DNA from: Earliella scabrosa
Lineage: Eukaryota; Basidiomycota; Agaricomycetes; Polyporales; Polyporaceae
Assembly: GCA_022605405.1 (NCBI GenBank)
Contig: JABYQQ010000006.1
Coordinates: 1,178,001 to 1,242,000, forward strand
DNA length: 64,000 bases
Direction of reading: 5' to 3'
Below are positions 22,587 through 34,443 of the stretch, piece by piece. How positions within the stretch are numbered: the first letter of the stretch is position 1; every line of letters starts with the position of its first letter. Made by a program: the position numbers and the translations under genes. Under the pieces are notes generated by a model. The model was not told the DNA's origin. It made no database searches and saw nothing but the letters and a program-made list of their open reading frames with translations.

Positions 22587-23218
22587 ATGGCTGAGATTAT
22601 GATCATCACCACAATGAACTTCAACCCTCCCTACTTCTACCACCCACCAGCAGATATATGGCAAGCTAGAGCTACATTTGTCCATTATGTGACATCAGGA
22701 ATCACTGTTCAGGACAACTCCCCATCACACTGGCGTCCAGAGCTGACAGCTGACACACTTCATAGACTACAGCTGGATCATTATAGAGTCCGGTTCTCAA
22801 GTTGTACTTATGCTCCTGCTGAATGGATCATAATACCAGAAGAGCCCATTCCTCTGAGGGTTCCCATCTACATGGACGGCAATGGCGATGTGGACAGTGT
22901 TGGTGTCATTTATCTCCAAAACATTGCTGATATACGAGATGGCAACTTGTTGGTATGCGGATGGCGCTTGGCGAACACTGACAGCGTATCCCGGTCTACT
23001 CCGGCATTCTTTGTTAACACCAACTTTTATATACCACCTGCCATGATACAGAAATCATCATTGATAGCTTTCACTAATTGGCTACCTCAATCTATCAAGC
23101 GTACGGTCATACATACGCATTATAGGTAAATTGCAAACTTTATACGACTCTGGAGATCTCTCATAGGTTTCGTAGTATTTGTAGATTTCGTGCCCGACAT
23201 TTTGGTCTGGTGTTCTAA
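22587..23218 (+). CDS. Hypothetical protein in AT-rich island (197 aa)
   Basis: Exon 22587..23125 joins 23167..23218 through a 41-nt intron (GTAAAT donor, CATAG acceptor), giving a basic tail; without splicing the frame stops at 23127 (180 aa). TATAAA at 22574-22579 is only 8 bp before ATG 22587, so translation may start at the third in-frame ATG (22614), which sits at the TATA spacing seen elsewhere in the window. The protein is Pro/Tyr-rich at the N-terminus, then has alternating hydrophobic strands (LRVPIYM, SVGVIYL). No signal peptide or known domain. AT-rich codon use differs from genes outside the island. Confidence 0.5.
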
Positions 23219-23842
23219 GCACTACACCAGTGATGTCACATCATCATTACAGGTAAATGCCATCTTTGTTGCTGGTCTGTTGATATTCTTATATATGATG
23301 GCATTGCTTTTGAATTAATAGCCTTACAGTTTACATTGATCTCCTCAGTGTCTCAGGCATAAAACCATTGTATTAGAACTTCAGTTGAAAGTCATTTATT
23401 CAGCTTGGGTTCTCAAATAATAAACTGAGCCAGCGTTCAATCGAGTGTGTAGAGTGGTACTATAAAGTTGACAGAAGCATATTTGAATGTGCCTAACAGA
23501 GTGTAGATGCAGCATGTATGCCAGATCTCATATCAGAATGATGGGAATGCTACGGTGTAGTTCTTGCATATACATAACACTGTGTGGTCATGTACGATAA
23601 GGTAGGCCCAATGCAGACTCGACCACTCCACATGACTTTCACATGACTTGTCCTCTCTCATAGAGCAGCCCTCGGAAAGCGGAAAAAGACTAATTGTGTT
23701 TGATTTTGTCTCAAAAGGCTCTGTTTTCAATCTTGATGACATTTGGTCATCGAGGGAGGGAAGGAGAGGCGAAACAGTCGATCGCTTGATTAGTGAAGAG
23801 TGGTCGAATCTACGCTGGGCCTATCTTTCTAGACGAGAGGCT

Positions 23843-23862
23843 TATATAAGCAACAGCACGTG
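23843..23862 (+). promoter_or_regulatory. TATA box and CACGTG box
   Basis: TATATAAG at 23843-23850 is followed by CACGTG at 23857-23862, about 51-70 bp before ATG 23913. CACGTG is the core site of bHLH factors; the same hexamer is duplicated before two neighbouring genes. Confidence 0.5.
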
Positions 23863-23912
23863 AAACCCATCCGACGGTTTTGGCGCTTCTGTGACTTGAT
23901 GTTGACGACACC

Positions 23913-24849
23913 ATGTCTCAGCTCATACGCTCAACACCTCTTCGATTTCCAGACGACTTTTTGAATCCTGCACCAGAATGTAACACATTGGCTGTACAGG
24001 TACGGTGTTGATTATGCTCTTGGAGTAACACCATCCAGTAACAGAATGCTATACAGCATGAACGGGTTGAACATACCACGTCATCCATCAGCCCCTGGGG
24101 ATATCTTCTCAGTGAGTATGGTGATGCATGATATTGTCTGTCTAATACTGTCTATTTGTAGATCTGGATGCAGTTGTCCACCAACACCGTGTCCGTTTTT
24201 CGTATGGCCGGTCTTCAATGCGGTCCATCACTGGTATGTATAATGATTCTGTATTGTCATCTCTGCACTGCTCTGACAATCTGTTATGACAGCTGCTGCT
24301 AATGGTGTAGATCCAGTTTTTTTCACCTTCAGCATCAGCAGTGACGTGGCAGCTTACATCCAGGAGCAGAGTCCTTGTGACGCAGCTATATATGCAGCGC
24401 TTGAGCTCTCGCAGGATACTGGATGCGGCCTCGATTCCATCCCATCTCGCTACACTTGTCTTTCAACAGACATGTCAATAGCTGCGATTGCCCATCTGGC
24501 AATTGCTGGAAGCCGGGATCGGTGTCTCACTGGTTATGACATCATTGCTGTAGTGGAACAGAGATTCTCTCGTTTTCACGTGCGCAATGGAGAACCGTGG
24601 CAAGTGCGTGTTGAATTTTTATAATGGACGTGGTTTGGTATTAATCTTTCTCAGGAACATATCATCAATGGCCTCACCCGGCGTAGCGCCTTTGGAAGTC
24701 TTCCAGGCGATGCTTTTGCACCGCCCATTGCCCGACTCTGGTACAACAAGAAATCTGAGTGGCCGCCTAACCTACTTCCTTTCGAAGCGCGGTCGAAACA
24801 TCGGAAGAATCGACAGGTCAATAGACAGCCAGGGACGCTGCAAGGGTGA
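23913..24849 (+). CDS. Hypothetical five-exon protein in AT-rich island (243 aa)
   Basis: Exons 23913..23999, 24045..24111, 24162..24233, 24293..24603 and 24655..24849 total 244 codons including stop. The first acceptor is the second AG (24044), as the first gives a stop. The central exon has a Cys/Thr-rich region and a helix-like AIAHLAIAGSRDR block; the C-terminus is strongly basic (RSKHRKNRQVNRQ), suggesting nucleic-acid or nuclear association, which is only an inference. No family recognised. It is co-oriented with the genes starting at 22587 and 25411. Confidence 0.6.
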
Positions 24850-25160
24850 CTGTAAGTGATGGTACAAGCATTTCTATATTGCTGCTTATGCTACATCAAG
24901 GCGCATCTAACACATTCAAAATGATTGCATTCGATGTCTGCTTTCAAGTAGCTTGCATGTTTGTGTTGCAGTATATATCTTACTATAATATTTGGGTGTT
25001 GTATGAGAGGACATGGTTTCAGTGCGATGGCACACCATATACATTTGGTGCTGTTAGATGATTGTAAGTCATGTAACAATTTTGTTCAACATAGAGCAGT
25101 CTACAATCAACAACACCACAGTTATCTGGCATGAAGTTGCAAAAGTCAACAACCCAATTT

Positions 25161-25212
25161 TCACATCACGTGTGATGATTGTTGATCAACAACATCAAAT
25201 TCACATCACGTG
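25161..25212 (+). promoter_or_regulatory. Duplicated TCACATCACGTG element
   Basis: TCACATCACGTG occurs at 25161-25172 and again at 25201-25212, exactly 40 bp apart, about 200-250 bp upstream of ATG 25411. Each copy holds a CACGTG box, and the 40-bp phasing puts both near the same DNA face. No TATA box is evident closer to the gene. Confidence 0.5.
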
Positions 25213-25410
25213 AGCAGAGATGCAAACAATGTATAACAATGCCATGTGCGTGCAAACATACAGAGCAGACGACGGAACCGTGCTGGCTGGACACCATTCA
25301 CTCGTCTCCTTTCAACTATTGTATCAGACCTGATTACTGTATGTCTGCAGAGCTGACAATTGTTTGTATCTCTCGACTAACGTTACTCGTCTGTGGACAG
25401 CTAAACAGCA

Positions 25411-26275
25411 ATGGCACAACACATCCACACCAGCATGCCGCATGTCATTTCATCAGCATCACAGAACACACCAACACCTCACAGTGCACTTCCTTATGTT
25501 GATGACTGGGTCCCTGATGATGTGATGAGGTATGTGTCGCATTTACAGCATGTCTATACATCACTAATAAGTGTAAAAGATGGACAAAGCGGCAGCATCT
25601 GGATCACGAAGATCCAAGGTGGACCGTATTTGCCTTGAGTCGTGTTCCATCCGACATCACATGGGGAACAAAAACTCCATTCACCGACCGTACCAATATT
25701 ATGTGCTGGCGGATGGTTCCTGTGACCATTTGGATTACAGGATATCTTGCGCAGTGGGTGATATCGTCCAATACGCTCAACACCACCCAGCAAATCCATG
25801 CCACTGTACAGTTTCTTCGCGAGGAGGATACTGCAGGCATGCAACTATGCATGGATCGTGCTGGGGTACCATGTACGTTTTACATAGTATCACTGTTTCG
25901 CGAATATGGTTTGCTCATCAGTTGTTGTAGTTGCACAAAACAGCTACACAGTCGACGTGCACAGGACCCAATATGGTGATAATTCGCATAAAGTTTGTGT
26001 TGTCATGTAAAGTTGCCGTCTACTGCTCACATTCCATTCCACAGCCTTTCCGCAGTGTCTACGACATTGCAGATAATCGACATATCCCAATTGCTAGCAG
26101 TGATCTTGTCGTCGGCGACTTGGTCTTGTTTCGGGTCAAGCTCCGTCGCTCTAGCATCGTGGTTCCCGAAGTTTCTCTGACAGTTCCAGTTGTTAGTGCT
26201 TGGTTTGAGATCGAGGTGATCTATCGTCTATGTGCTTATCCTGTTGGGGACCCTGCTACGAACAGCAATGTTTAG
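25411..26275 (+). CDS. Hypothetical four-exon protein in AT-rich island (234 aa)
   Basis: Exons 25411..25529, 25580..25872, 25931..25992 and 26045..26275 keep one frame. The third intron uses a GTTTGT donor; the stronger-looking GTGATA nearby would break the frame. The second exon is Trp-rich and compact (MCWRMVPVTIWITGYLAQW); the last has strand-like DLVVGDLVLFRVKL and WFEIEVIYRL. It could fold as an all-beta domain, but I recognise no family. Promoter has two CACGTG boxes. It lies upstream of an open segment at 26337-26627 that might be a separate gene. Confidence 0.6.
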
Positions 26276-26336
26276 AGCATATCCTTGTAGTTCAATTGTT
26301 CTCTGTAGTGTGTCGCATTACTGCATCCTCAGCAGC

Positions 26337-26627
26337 AATGCATTGTCATTCTCACCGTGATCTGAGGAGTGATTGGCCAGTTGCATCTGAAATGATCTGT
26401 CAGTCAAACTGGTGCACTGGGTTGTCAATGTTCGTCAGGAAACCGGCAAGCTCTGTCAGCTCTGCACGGAGACAGACATCTCCACGGCTCTTTGGCTCTG
26501 TCCGGAGAACAATGTCTCTGTACCGACAATGTTCGTGCTCTCAATGAAACATGTCTTCAGGTTTATCACTCGTGGCAATAAGCTGTTGTGTGAAACAAGA
26601 ATGGAACTGACCCTGAAAAGACCATGA
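26337..26627 (+). CDS. Possible small gene or terminal exon
   Basis: The frame 26403..26627 is protein-like (about 74 codons, with CQLCTETD and a hydrophobic/basic tail) and is opened by a CTGTCAG acceptor. A start exon from ATG 26337 with donor at 26351 is possible but its GTGATC donor is weak. It may instead belong to the gene ending at 26275. It is convergent with the homeodomain gene. Confidence 0.3.
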
Positions 26628-26882
26628 CGAATGCAAGAGGTCTGGGTAGGCTTAGTGCCTGTCTCTGTGTGTCTCTGTAGAGAGATCCAAACCTCTGCAT
26701 AACGGCCCGATCTTGGTCATCTCTGTGGCTCTGTTCAGCGCTGGGCAGAGGTCGCAGAGATGAACTGGTTTTCTGATGTCGTGGCTTGCACTTTGTATAG
26801 AGCTGGTCATAATGGTAAAGTATCTGGATAGAGTGTATGGTAAAGAAAAAACATGTACACTCTACTCTGCTGCTGTGAATAA

Positions 26883-27827
26883 CTAGTTGGAAGCACTGGT
26901 TGCATCTACCAGTTTTCCCTTGCGTCTGGCTTGACGCTTGTTCTGAAACCTGTGTGAATATTGTGAAATTTAGAAGCATGCAAACTGCACAGTCTAAGCA
27001 CCAACCAGATCTGAACACTACGCGGCGACCATCCCAAAGTCTCAGCCAGGTCAAACCGCTCTTCAGTTGATGGAAAGGCCTTGCGTTTGAACACTGCATT
27101 GAGAATGTCCAACTCGCTTGCATTTGCAGGTGAGCGTCTGCGTTTCCTAGAGGTTGGTGCACTGGCTGCAGTGGTAACGTGGCCAAAGTGTTGATAAACT
27201 GCGTGTTCAGAAGCTGGCAAATATAAGGTCTCAGCTGTACGCCAGATGCAAGTCGTGTGTTTGTGATGTGCGACTAGTGGTTGTACTGACCTGATGCGGT
27301 GCCATGATGAAAGAACTGGGGTGGAATCGACGTTACAGGGTTGAACTCTGGTTGAGCAGAATACGGTCCAGCCTGGTAGACAGACGTAGAGGGATGCATA
27401 ACTGGAAGATTGTATTCCTGCTGCAAAGTAAATCAGGGTGGTGCAGCAGTCGAGCGATGCAAAACTCACAATGTTCGGCCGGTAGTACAAATGCATGTGC
27501 TGTTGTACGTAAAGTGCGGGATGTTGACCGGCATGCCAACCAGTGTACTGTGCAGCTGCTGGTCCTTGCGGTCTGTCTGTTTGTTGCGATATACCACAAT
27601 ATCATTGCTATGCGTCTGTGAAGTGATGTCTGTATACGTACAGTCTACCAGCTGGCCAGATGTGTTGACAATGTTGTGCATCTGAGAGACGACACGTACA
27701 TCTGTGTCGGGTTCATTCTAGAGGCAACATAAAGATATATTGATCAACTGAGATGAACAACACTCACAAAGCCTCCGCCGACATGATTGGTTGTGGTAGC
27801 AACATCGCAAATGCGACCTAACTCCAT
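26883..27827 (-). CDS. Homeodomain transcription factor (222 aa)
   Basis: Six minus-strand exons: 27768..27827, 27642..27717, 27470..27576, 27291..27420, 27006..27234 and 26883..26949, all GT-AG, totalling 223 codons with stop. Residues about 154-212 form a homeodomain: an N-terminal basic arm RKRRRSPAN, helices 1-2 (ELDILNAVFKRK, ERFDLAETLG), and recognition helix SPRSVQIWFQNKRQARRKG, whose WFQNKR fits the invariant W-F-x-N-x-R. An intron interrupts the Trp codon of that motif. The N-terminal half is Gln/Tyr/Pro-rich, like an activation region. It lacks the three-residue loop of TALE types, and no HD1/HD2 partner lies nearby, so a mating-type role is not supported. The start is the ATG at 27827; an in-frame ATG at 27974 would add 49 residues. 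Confidence 0.85.
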
Positions 27828-27933
27828 AACAGATGATAGACGTTGGTGATGGCAGGTTGACGCTGTTCGATTGCAATGGAATTGAACATTGTATGTCAAT
27901 GTTATGGTTGCTTTGCATATAGACGCGTATGTG

Positions 27934-27958
27934 CACGTGTTTTGGTCGTGTGCACGTG
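27934..27958 (-). promoter_or_regulatory. Two CACGTG boxes upstream of the homeodomain gene
   Basis: TGCACGTGTTTT is repeated at 27932-27943 and 27951-27962, about 107-133 bp before the start codon at 27827. Both copies contain CACGTG, matching the boxes before the genes at 23913 and 25411. Confidence 0.5.
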
Positions 27959-27974
27959 TTTTAGTTCTCTTCAT

Positions 27975-30900
27975 GTGGGTGTTGTGGTCTTATAACTAAA
28001 TCTGTTCACATGCATGGCTTCATCCATGGATCTCCTGGTGTCTTCTTGTGTCCAGATATGTTCACACGACTGGCTTCATTCGTACATGCCATGTGCGCAT
28101 AAAGCTGAACATAAATCTACCAGGCGTCTATTCAATGCTCCAAACTTTGTTGAATCGTTTATTAAATATCTTCCTCAGTTTTTATCTATTAATGTGTGAA
28201 CTCTGTCTCTAGTCAGGTAAATTGCAGGGCACAATCTCACAGCAACCAATAACCAAAAGAATCGGAGAAATAAGGGTGAGGGAAATGCGAGTCCGAATCG
28301 CGTATTCAGCACAAGCGCTGTCGCTGAGTATGCAGGTTTCTGGTGTGCTAGTCAAAGGGGATGACTATGGCGTACCTCACGGACAATGGGAGTGAAGAGA
28401 AAGAAGATGAGGAGTGTGTAGTGTTGAAAGATGGTCTTGGAAAATGTAACTGAGGTTGCAGATGGCTACCGCAGCTGTATCGCAATGTTGCAAATTGCAA
28501 GATGCCTCCATGGCTAGACTTGAACTTAATGAAGTCTCCGCAACCCTGAAACACAAGATGCAACACAGTAGCCTCCACAGCTGTGAGAATTTAAACTCAA
28601 ATGTGAGGGCTATATCTGCACCCTGAATGATGGGTAGAAGCAATGATTGAGATGCGAGCTCACAGACTAAGTACAGAGATTAATAGTCCGAGGCTAGACT
28701 TCTGCACTCCTAACTACAGAAGGTGAAACACCAGTGTGTCAAGCTCCAGAGCTGGGCAGTAGTTATGCGAAGACTCGGAAATGAGAAGGAGAACATGACT
28801 GAGAGGTTGTGTAATGTGGCAAAGGTATGGAAAAATGAGACGAATGGAAAAGGCAAATGAGAGGAGGGAGAAATGTGTCTGTGGATGAGTGCAGACCACA
28901 TACACGCATTGCAACTTGGTGGATGAACAAGACTGGGAGGACCACAGCAGACCTGGGTGGTCACGTAATCTGATTCATTGGTGCGCACATGCTGACTGAG
29001 CTCCTACAGGGGGTTGTGCGGTCAAAATGAATCTTCTGTTTATTGCCTGCGAGGGCCGAGCCCTATGGTACACAGTACATACAGTAGTCTACTTGTACCG
29101 TACGGACACAACTCAGTATGGATCAATATCCAGGTACCCTAGAGTATACCACCCTATGTCTCTTGAAGACTTAACACAATGTTCGTCAATGTTGGTGACG
29201 CTGTTAGTGTAAACAAGACTGATTCACAAGTCATCGCCAGAATCAACATTGTGAGACAATCAAGGGTAGTACATCAACAACAGGACGCAGACTTGAAAGC
29301 AGGAAGAAGCAGACTCAGATGTGATCATACTGTACTGTTCATTCAATCCAAAGTGACGCATCACACATCACAGGACCACCATACACACCGTTCTGATGTG
29401 TCGGTCACAGGTCATGGGCCATCGGGCCACTTGCGAGCTCCATTTTCGGACAGCGGACTTGCTGAATATGGTAATCGTTGGCGCATCTGGTGCCCAAAGC
29501 CATCGGTCACACTGTTTTGGGGGTCGCGCCGCACCGCTTTGAGAACTCCGCGCGGTCATAGGTCACACCAGGCGCCGTTTCGGATTGAACAGGACAGTAA
29601 CGGCCTGGTAACGGCATTGTGACATTATGCAAACACCGGCAGTGCCGGATATCTTAAAGTACCACATAGTACTCGTTGTCAGCTAATACACATAAGTAGT
29701 CTGCTCGTCGATTGCCGGTGCTTTGGCTGTAGTCCAGGTCTGCCCGGAGGGCCCTTTCTATGGACGGTAGGCTTGGCCGAGGGACTCCGGGTATCCGGTC
29801 CGGAAGCCGGCGGCTACGAAGACGCGCGCTTCCACAAGTTGTTGCTACTGCCATTTCAGCGCCAACTTCGACGCTCATGTTCCTCTATGTTCGTCTCCAA
29901 CATCTTCAAGCCATGAGGCAACCCTTGAAGCTTGAAGTCTATGTATGACATGGCGACCGCTATCCCGGCTGCGGCGAGGGGCTTCAGCACGTTGCAGGCT
30001 TCACCGGCTTCATGGTAAGATTCCCTTGTCTTGCATGCTCGAGCTCTTTCAGATGACATGTCTCTCAGATCTGGCTATATGTTCCGAGTCAGGCGGAGAG
30101 GAGGTTGAAAGTGGTGGCCTTGGCGAAGTCGCCAGTGCGGGTTATATGGAGCAGTGAACGGAGCGCGGTTTATACGTGGTCAGGTGAGTAGAATCTTGCT
30201 TGACATTGATCTCGCCGCCTTCCCGATGCCCCTTTGTATGCGCTTATACTGCACCATGCCTCCTTGCTGGAACACGGGTCAATGGTGAAAGGAATCTAGC
30301 ATAAGTGCCGTGTTCGCCGTCGATTCGCACAATAGAAGCCCCCGCGGCTACTTGTTCGGCCGTCGGCTTGCATATGGCCTTGAGACGCAGTAGGCCTATT
30401 TCACGGGGGGGTCCTATAGGGCTCCTCATACGTAAATCCAGCCTTTATTCTGAGGTACGAGGAACTAAAGGCTGGCTTGCGAGCCTAAGACGCAGCAGGA
30501 CCTTTGTGCCTCGTCATTCCACCGCTGGCATATTGAATCGGAATTGGGGCGAGAAGAGACGAGAGGAGCATCCCCTGAGCGTGTCCTTCCCTCACTCGAC
30601 GACGATTGACTGGAACATTGAGCTTCCCCGCTATATCTTCACGTCTCTCGCTCGCTGCGACTGGTCAGTTCTCTCCTGCTGACAGTCCTATCCCAGTGAT
30701 CAACGATGCATATCTCCCCCGAATTCCTGTGAATGCTCAGGCGCAACGCGTTAGAGCTCAGACGAGCGGGACGCGGGTCGCGGCATGGCACCTACTGCTT
30801 GATATAACGTGTTGTACGTATTCCATTTCGCTCACTCGATACCTTAGAACATGTCGGCGGTCGCTGACCACACGCACAGTCTCATCGTCTAGGCTACAGT

Positions 30901-31848
30901 AGCTCACTGGTGCCTACCGGTGCGCATGTCTACCGACTCTTCCACACGCCCCTATGATCGCGAACGAGGTGCGTACGAGCTTTGCATATGTATGGGACCG
31001 TGCGCAAGATGACAGACTGCTCGCAGGCGCTCGAGTTCCACTACGCTGACATGCCAGAAACGAGCGAGTGGCATCTTTCTTCCGATGGACCGACGGTCTC
31101 GGGGCGGCACGCTGAGGCATGAACTATCTGTTCGGTCACGACTTCATATGCATGTGCTGCGTCGCCCAGATCGCGGTCTGACATAGCCTGTGAGGTGGGT
31201 AGCAGTTCCCCCTCCCGTGTCTAGGCTCGTAAACTTACAGGTTTGTCTGCCTCGGCGCAGACAAGGGCGTGCAAAGAACGCCGTCCATTGGAGTTTGCAC
31301 GGTATACTGAACGCCCTAGACTTCCTGGGCGGCGTCACGATGCAGGAGCCCCATCGTCGAGCTATTCCCGGGACTTGGGCCGCGATCTGCCCACTCCCAT
31401 ACGCTGTCCGATGGGGTCCGACGATCGTAATCATGTAGGCCCAATTCGGCGGCCTGTCGGCCATGGCGTGTAGCTCGCCCAGCAGGCAATCGTTGCGCTT
31501 CCTCGGGCCATGGATGGGAAGGGCAGCAACGCTGATACATTGAGCGGACAGCCGGTCCGGGATCGCCACACGGCGTGCGGGAGGATGTCGAGGCGGCGAG
31601 AGCCTGAGTGTGCAGCTCACCAACGTCATTGTGACGGCCGACATCGGGCGCACGAGGACCTCAATATCGCCATCGGCGACTCATCGTACGGGAAACACTC
31701 CTCCGATCTGGCGCGTCTGCGATCCGGGGACCCTGGGATCTAGAAGCTCCCTAGCCTCAACGTGGTACTTGCGTTGCTATATGCGCACCATGGCTCGACG
31801 TAGCTGCAAGATGCGGAAATATGGTCATTGGCGCCTGGCAGCGTGCAG
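27975..31848. other. No supported gene
   Basis: Open frames here are short or low in complexity; 28.3-29.0 kb is purine/pyrimidine-biased (GA-rich on +). The longest frame (31144-31653, minus) has no domain, promoter or splice support. GC content rises again after about 29.7 kb, marking the end of the AT-rich island. Confidence 0.5.
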
Positions 31849-31856
31849 TATATAAG
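31849..31856 (+). promoter_or_regulatory. TATA box of the tyrosinase gene
   Basis: TATATAAG lies 96 bp before ATG 31952. An in-frame ATG at 31871 is only 15 bp past the box, probably upstream of the transcription start, which favours 31952 as the start. Confidence 0.5.
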
Positions 31857-32602
31857 CTCCCAGCGATTGCATGGACGTGTTCAGCCAGTCGAGCCTCCCC
31901 TTGGCTCGTGCCCTCCTCCCGATTTTGCCTCGCCGCCGAGCACCTTCCGATATGGCGCTCGCCCGAACGCTAGCTGTGCTATGCTTGCTACTTCAACTCA
32001 CCGTGACAGTCGCGCTGCCCTCTCAGCACAAGAAGTGTGCTCATCACAACGCCTATGTTCGGAAGGAGTGGTGAGTCTTCAATTTCGTACGGTACTTCCG
32101 AGGATCACCATACTGAGTGCGCCTCTTCCGCCCGTAGGGGATCAATGACGAAGCACGAGCGACGGGCGTACATTGCGGCTGTGCACTGCTTGAAGTCCAA
32201 ACCGTCACTCCACGACCCTGACGAGATCCCCGGCGCGAAGAGTCACTACGACGACTTTGTGGCGGTCCACATCAACCAGACGCTGTCTGTGCATACGAGC
32301 GGCATCTTCCTCATCTGGCACCGCGAGTTCGTCCATCTGTACGAGCATGCGCTGAAGACACAGTGCGGGTACAAGGGAGCTCAGCCGTGAGTTACGCGAC
32401 CTTGAGCTGAGCGAGATGATACTAACCTCTAGATAGGTACATGAACTGGCCGCTCTGGGCTGCAGACCTCGCTGGGAGCCCTCTGTTCGACGGAAGCGAC
32501 ACGTCGCTCTCGGGCGACGGCGCATACAACGCCTCGCAGGGCCCGTACGACGTCACCCCAACCGTGACGCTCCCGCGGGGTACGGGCGGCGGGTGCGTCA
32601 AG

Positions 32603-32657
32603 CCCAGTGAGAACCGACAAAGTCTCTGGCGGTACCCGTCGGTCTCCATCGGTCTCT
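32603..32657 (+). repeat. Left terminal inverted repeat of the 11.5-kb element
   Basis: About 55 bp; the first 29 bp are identical to the reverse complement of the right end, then six differences. Contains GGTCTC repeats. Confidence 0.88.
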
Positions 32658-32819
32658 AGCGGTCACGGGCCGACTCCTGTCAGATCGAGCGCCGATCCAG
32701 TCCAAATCCGTCTACGCAGTTCAAGGTACGACATTGAATGACGGGCGCTATAGGTGCCTTTTCACCACGTCGACGTCTTCGTAGGCGTGTCTACCTTGCA
32801 CGCCTCTCGTGCCCTGCAC

Positions 32820-33200
32820 CTCTCCCCGGCTCCCAGGCGCTCTCTTCCCCGCATCTTGCTCTCCTTCTTGTGCGCTTGTTTGCTCCCTCTCGCACGCTCG
32901 CATGCGTTCTCTGGCTTCGCGACCTCTCGCGCTCTCCCTAGTTCCAGCCTTCTCCGAGTCGCACACTGGATTCGCCTTTACATTGTACCCTCTCGGAGAT
33001 CGTGCGCGGCACCGGTTTCGCCTTCTCGCGCGCCCTCGTGCCCCATCTTCACGCGCGGTCTCTCGCACGCCGAGGCCGCGCACCCCGCTCCTCGCGCGCC
33101 CCGCTCTTCGCGCGCGACCTCTCGCGCGCCTCTTCCCATCCCGGTTTCGCGAAGTGTAACAGCTCGCGTGCCCTCTCCCTCGCGATGTCGTGCGTGCACC
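32820..33200 (+). repeat. Left subterminal CT/CG-rich array
   Basis: Dense irregular repeats of CTCGCGCGC and CCTCTCGC type. Both strands stay open through composition alone, giving Arg- or Ser/Arg-rich frames that I do not count as genes. The reverse complement resembles the right-hand array at 43425-43665. Confidence 0.5.
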
Positions 33201-34409
33201 GTCGCTGCTGTTGCGCGAACACGCCGCACACCGCATGGGTGAGGGGCTTCTGCGGCATTGGCTCATGGCAGTGTGTACCAGTGCCAGTAGCACCGGACTC
33301 TCCAGGGCGGTGTGTGGCAGCGGTATACAGTTTGATTAGTACAACTGTCTTAGGGTTCCGTTCACTTCAATATAATTCGTCCATCTTCCTGTGTGCTGTC
33401 ATGATAGATTAGACTTCTTACACCTTCTATATCACATTGAGGCATCCGGAAACTGTCAAACTGTGTGATGGTTTCCGCAACTGCAACAGTGCATGCCCAC
33501 TTGGGGATTGCCATACCTGTACTGCGGGTGTGCTGCAGTGGGTTGCACCGGTACTGTGGCAATGCCATAGTTGTATTGTGGTTACACTGCGGACACACAG
33601 CCCGGCGGTATGGCATATATAAACCTGAGTGACTTCCGTACTGCTACTCACTCACTTTCTCCTTCTCTCCCTCCTCTCACTTGCCCTCTCTGGCTGTCTT
33701 TCTCCCTCCGCCACATCTGCTCTTATCATGTCTGCCTCCGGCTCTGGGAAACAGCGGCAAGATACTAAACTCTCCCATATATGCAACTGTGAAGCTTTGT
33801 GCCATGGTTACAAGAAAGTAACTGCAGAGACATTCCGAGACCATGAGAAATATCGCACCCGCCCCTCTGCGCACTTTTCTCCAGCTCTTATTCAACAAAT
33901 GACAGGCAATAGTGGTGGTGAGCTCATAGATATACATAATCAATGTTTCTTCCATTGATTATAACTTCATATTGTTCTAGGACAGGGCTCTCGGTCTGTG
34001 GCCCCAGGCCCATCCCGACAAGCTCCCCTAATCGGGCGTGCATCGACTGTTGCTGGTACCCCCATGAGTTCTGCTAGTGAGAGTGCACGGCGTATGCTGC
34101 AGTCACAGCAATCAGGTCCCTCAGCAATGTCGGGTATTTCTCGCGCAACTTCGGCATCCACATCCTTTCCTCTTGCTCAGCAGAGCACCAGTCGTCTTCC
34201 AATCAGCCAAGCCTCTCTACCTACACCGTCTGGTTCTGGATCAACTATGTCCCCATCCTCATCAAGTAGACCACCACCACCTCAAACACCTCCCCGTGCA
34301 AGTGGCAGCCGGATTCCTATGTATCATAGTCCTCCAAAAACTCCATCAACACATCCTTCGACCCCCAAACGTTCTCGACATGAACATCAGGTAAGTTAGA
34401 CATTATACA

Positions 34410-34412
<3 letters not shown>

Positions 34413-34440
<28 letters not shown>
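34413..34440. repeat. (AT)n microsatellite in a transposase intron
   Basis: Fourteen uninterrupted AT units inside the second intron of the transposase gene. Confidence 0.9.

Positions 34441-34443
<3 letters not shown>

Noticed and set aside
26883..27827. Mating-type (HD1/HD2) locus
   Set aside because: Only one short homeodomain gene is present, with no divergent partner and no flanking MIP-like gene visible.
31144..31653. 169-codon minus-strand ORF upstream of the tyrosinase
   Set aside because: No domain, weak start, and irregular residue composition; similar frames are open on the plus strand.
32748..33293. Arg-rich and Ser/Arg-rich ORFs on both strands near the left end of the 11.5-kb element
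   Set aside because: Open only because of low-complexity CT/CG repeats; no start context, domain or splice sites.
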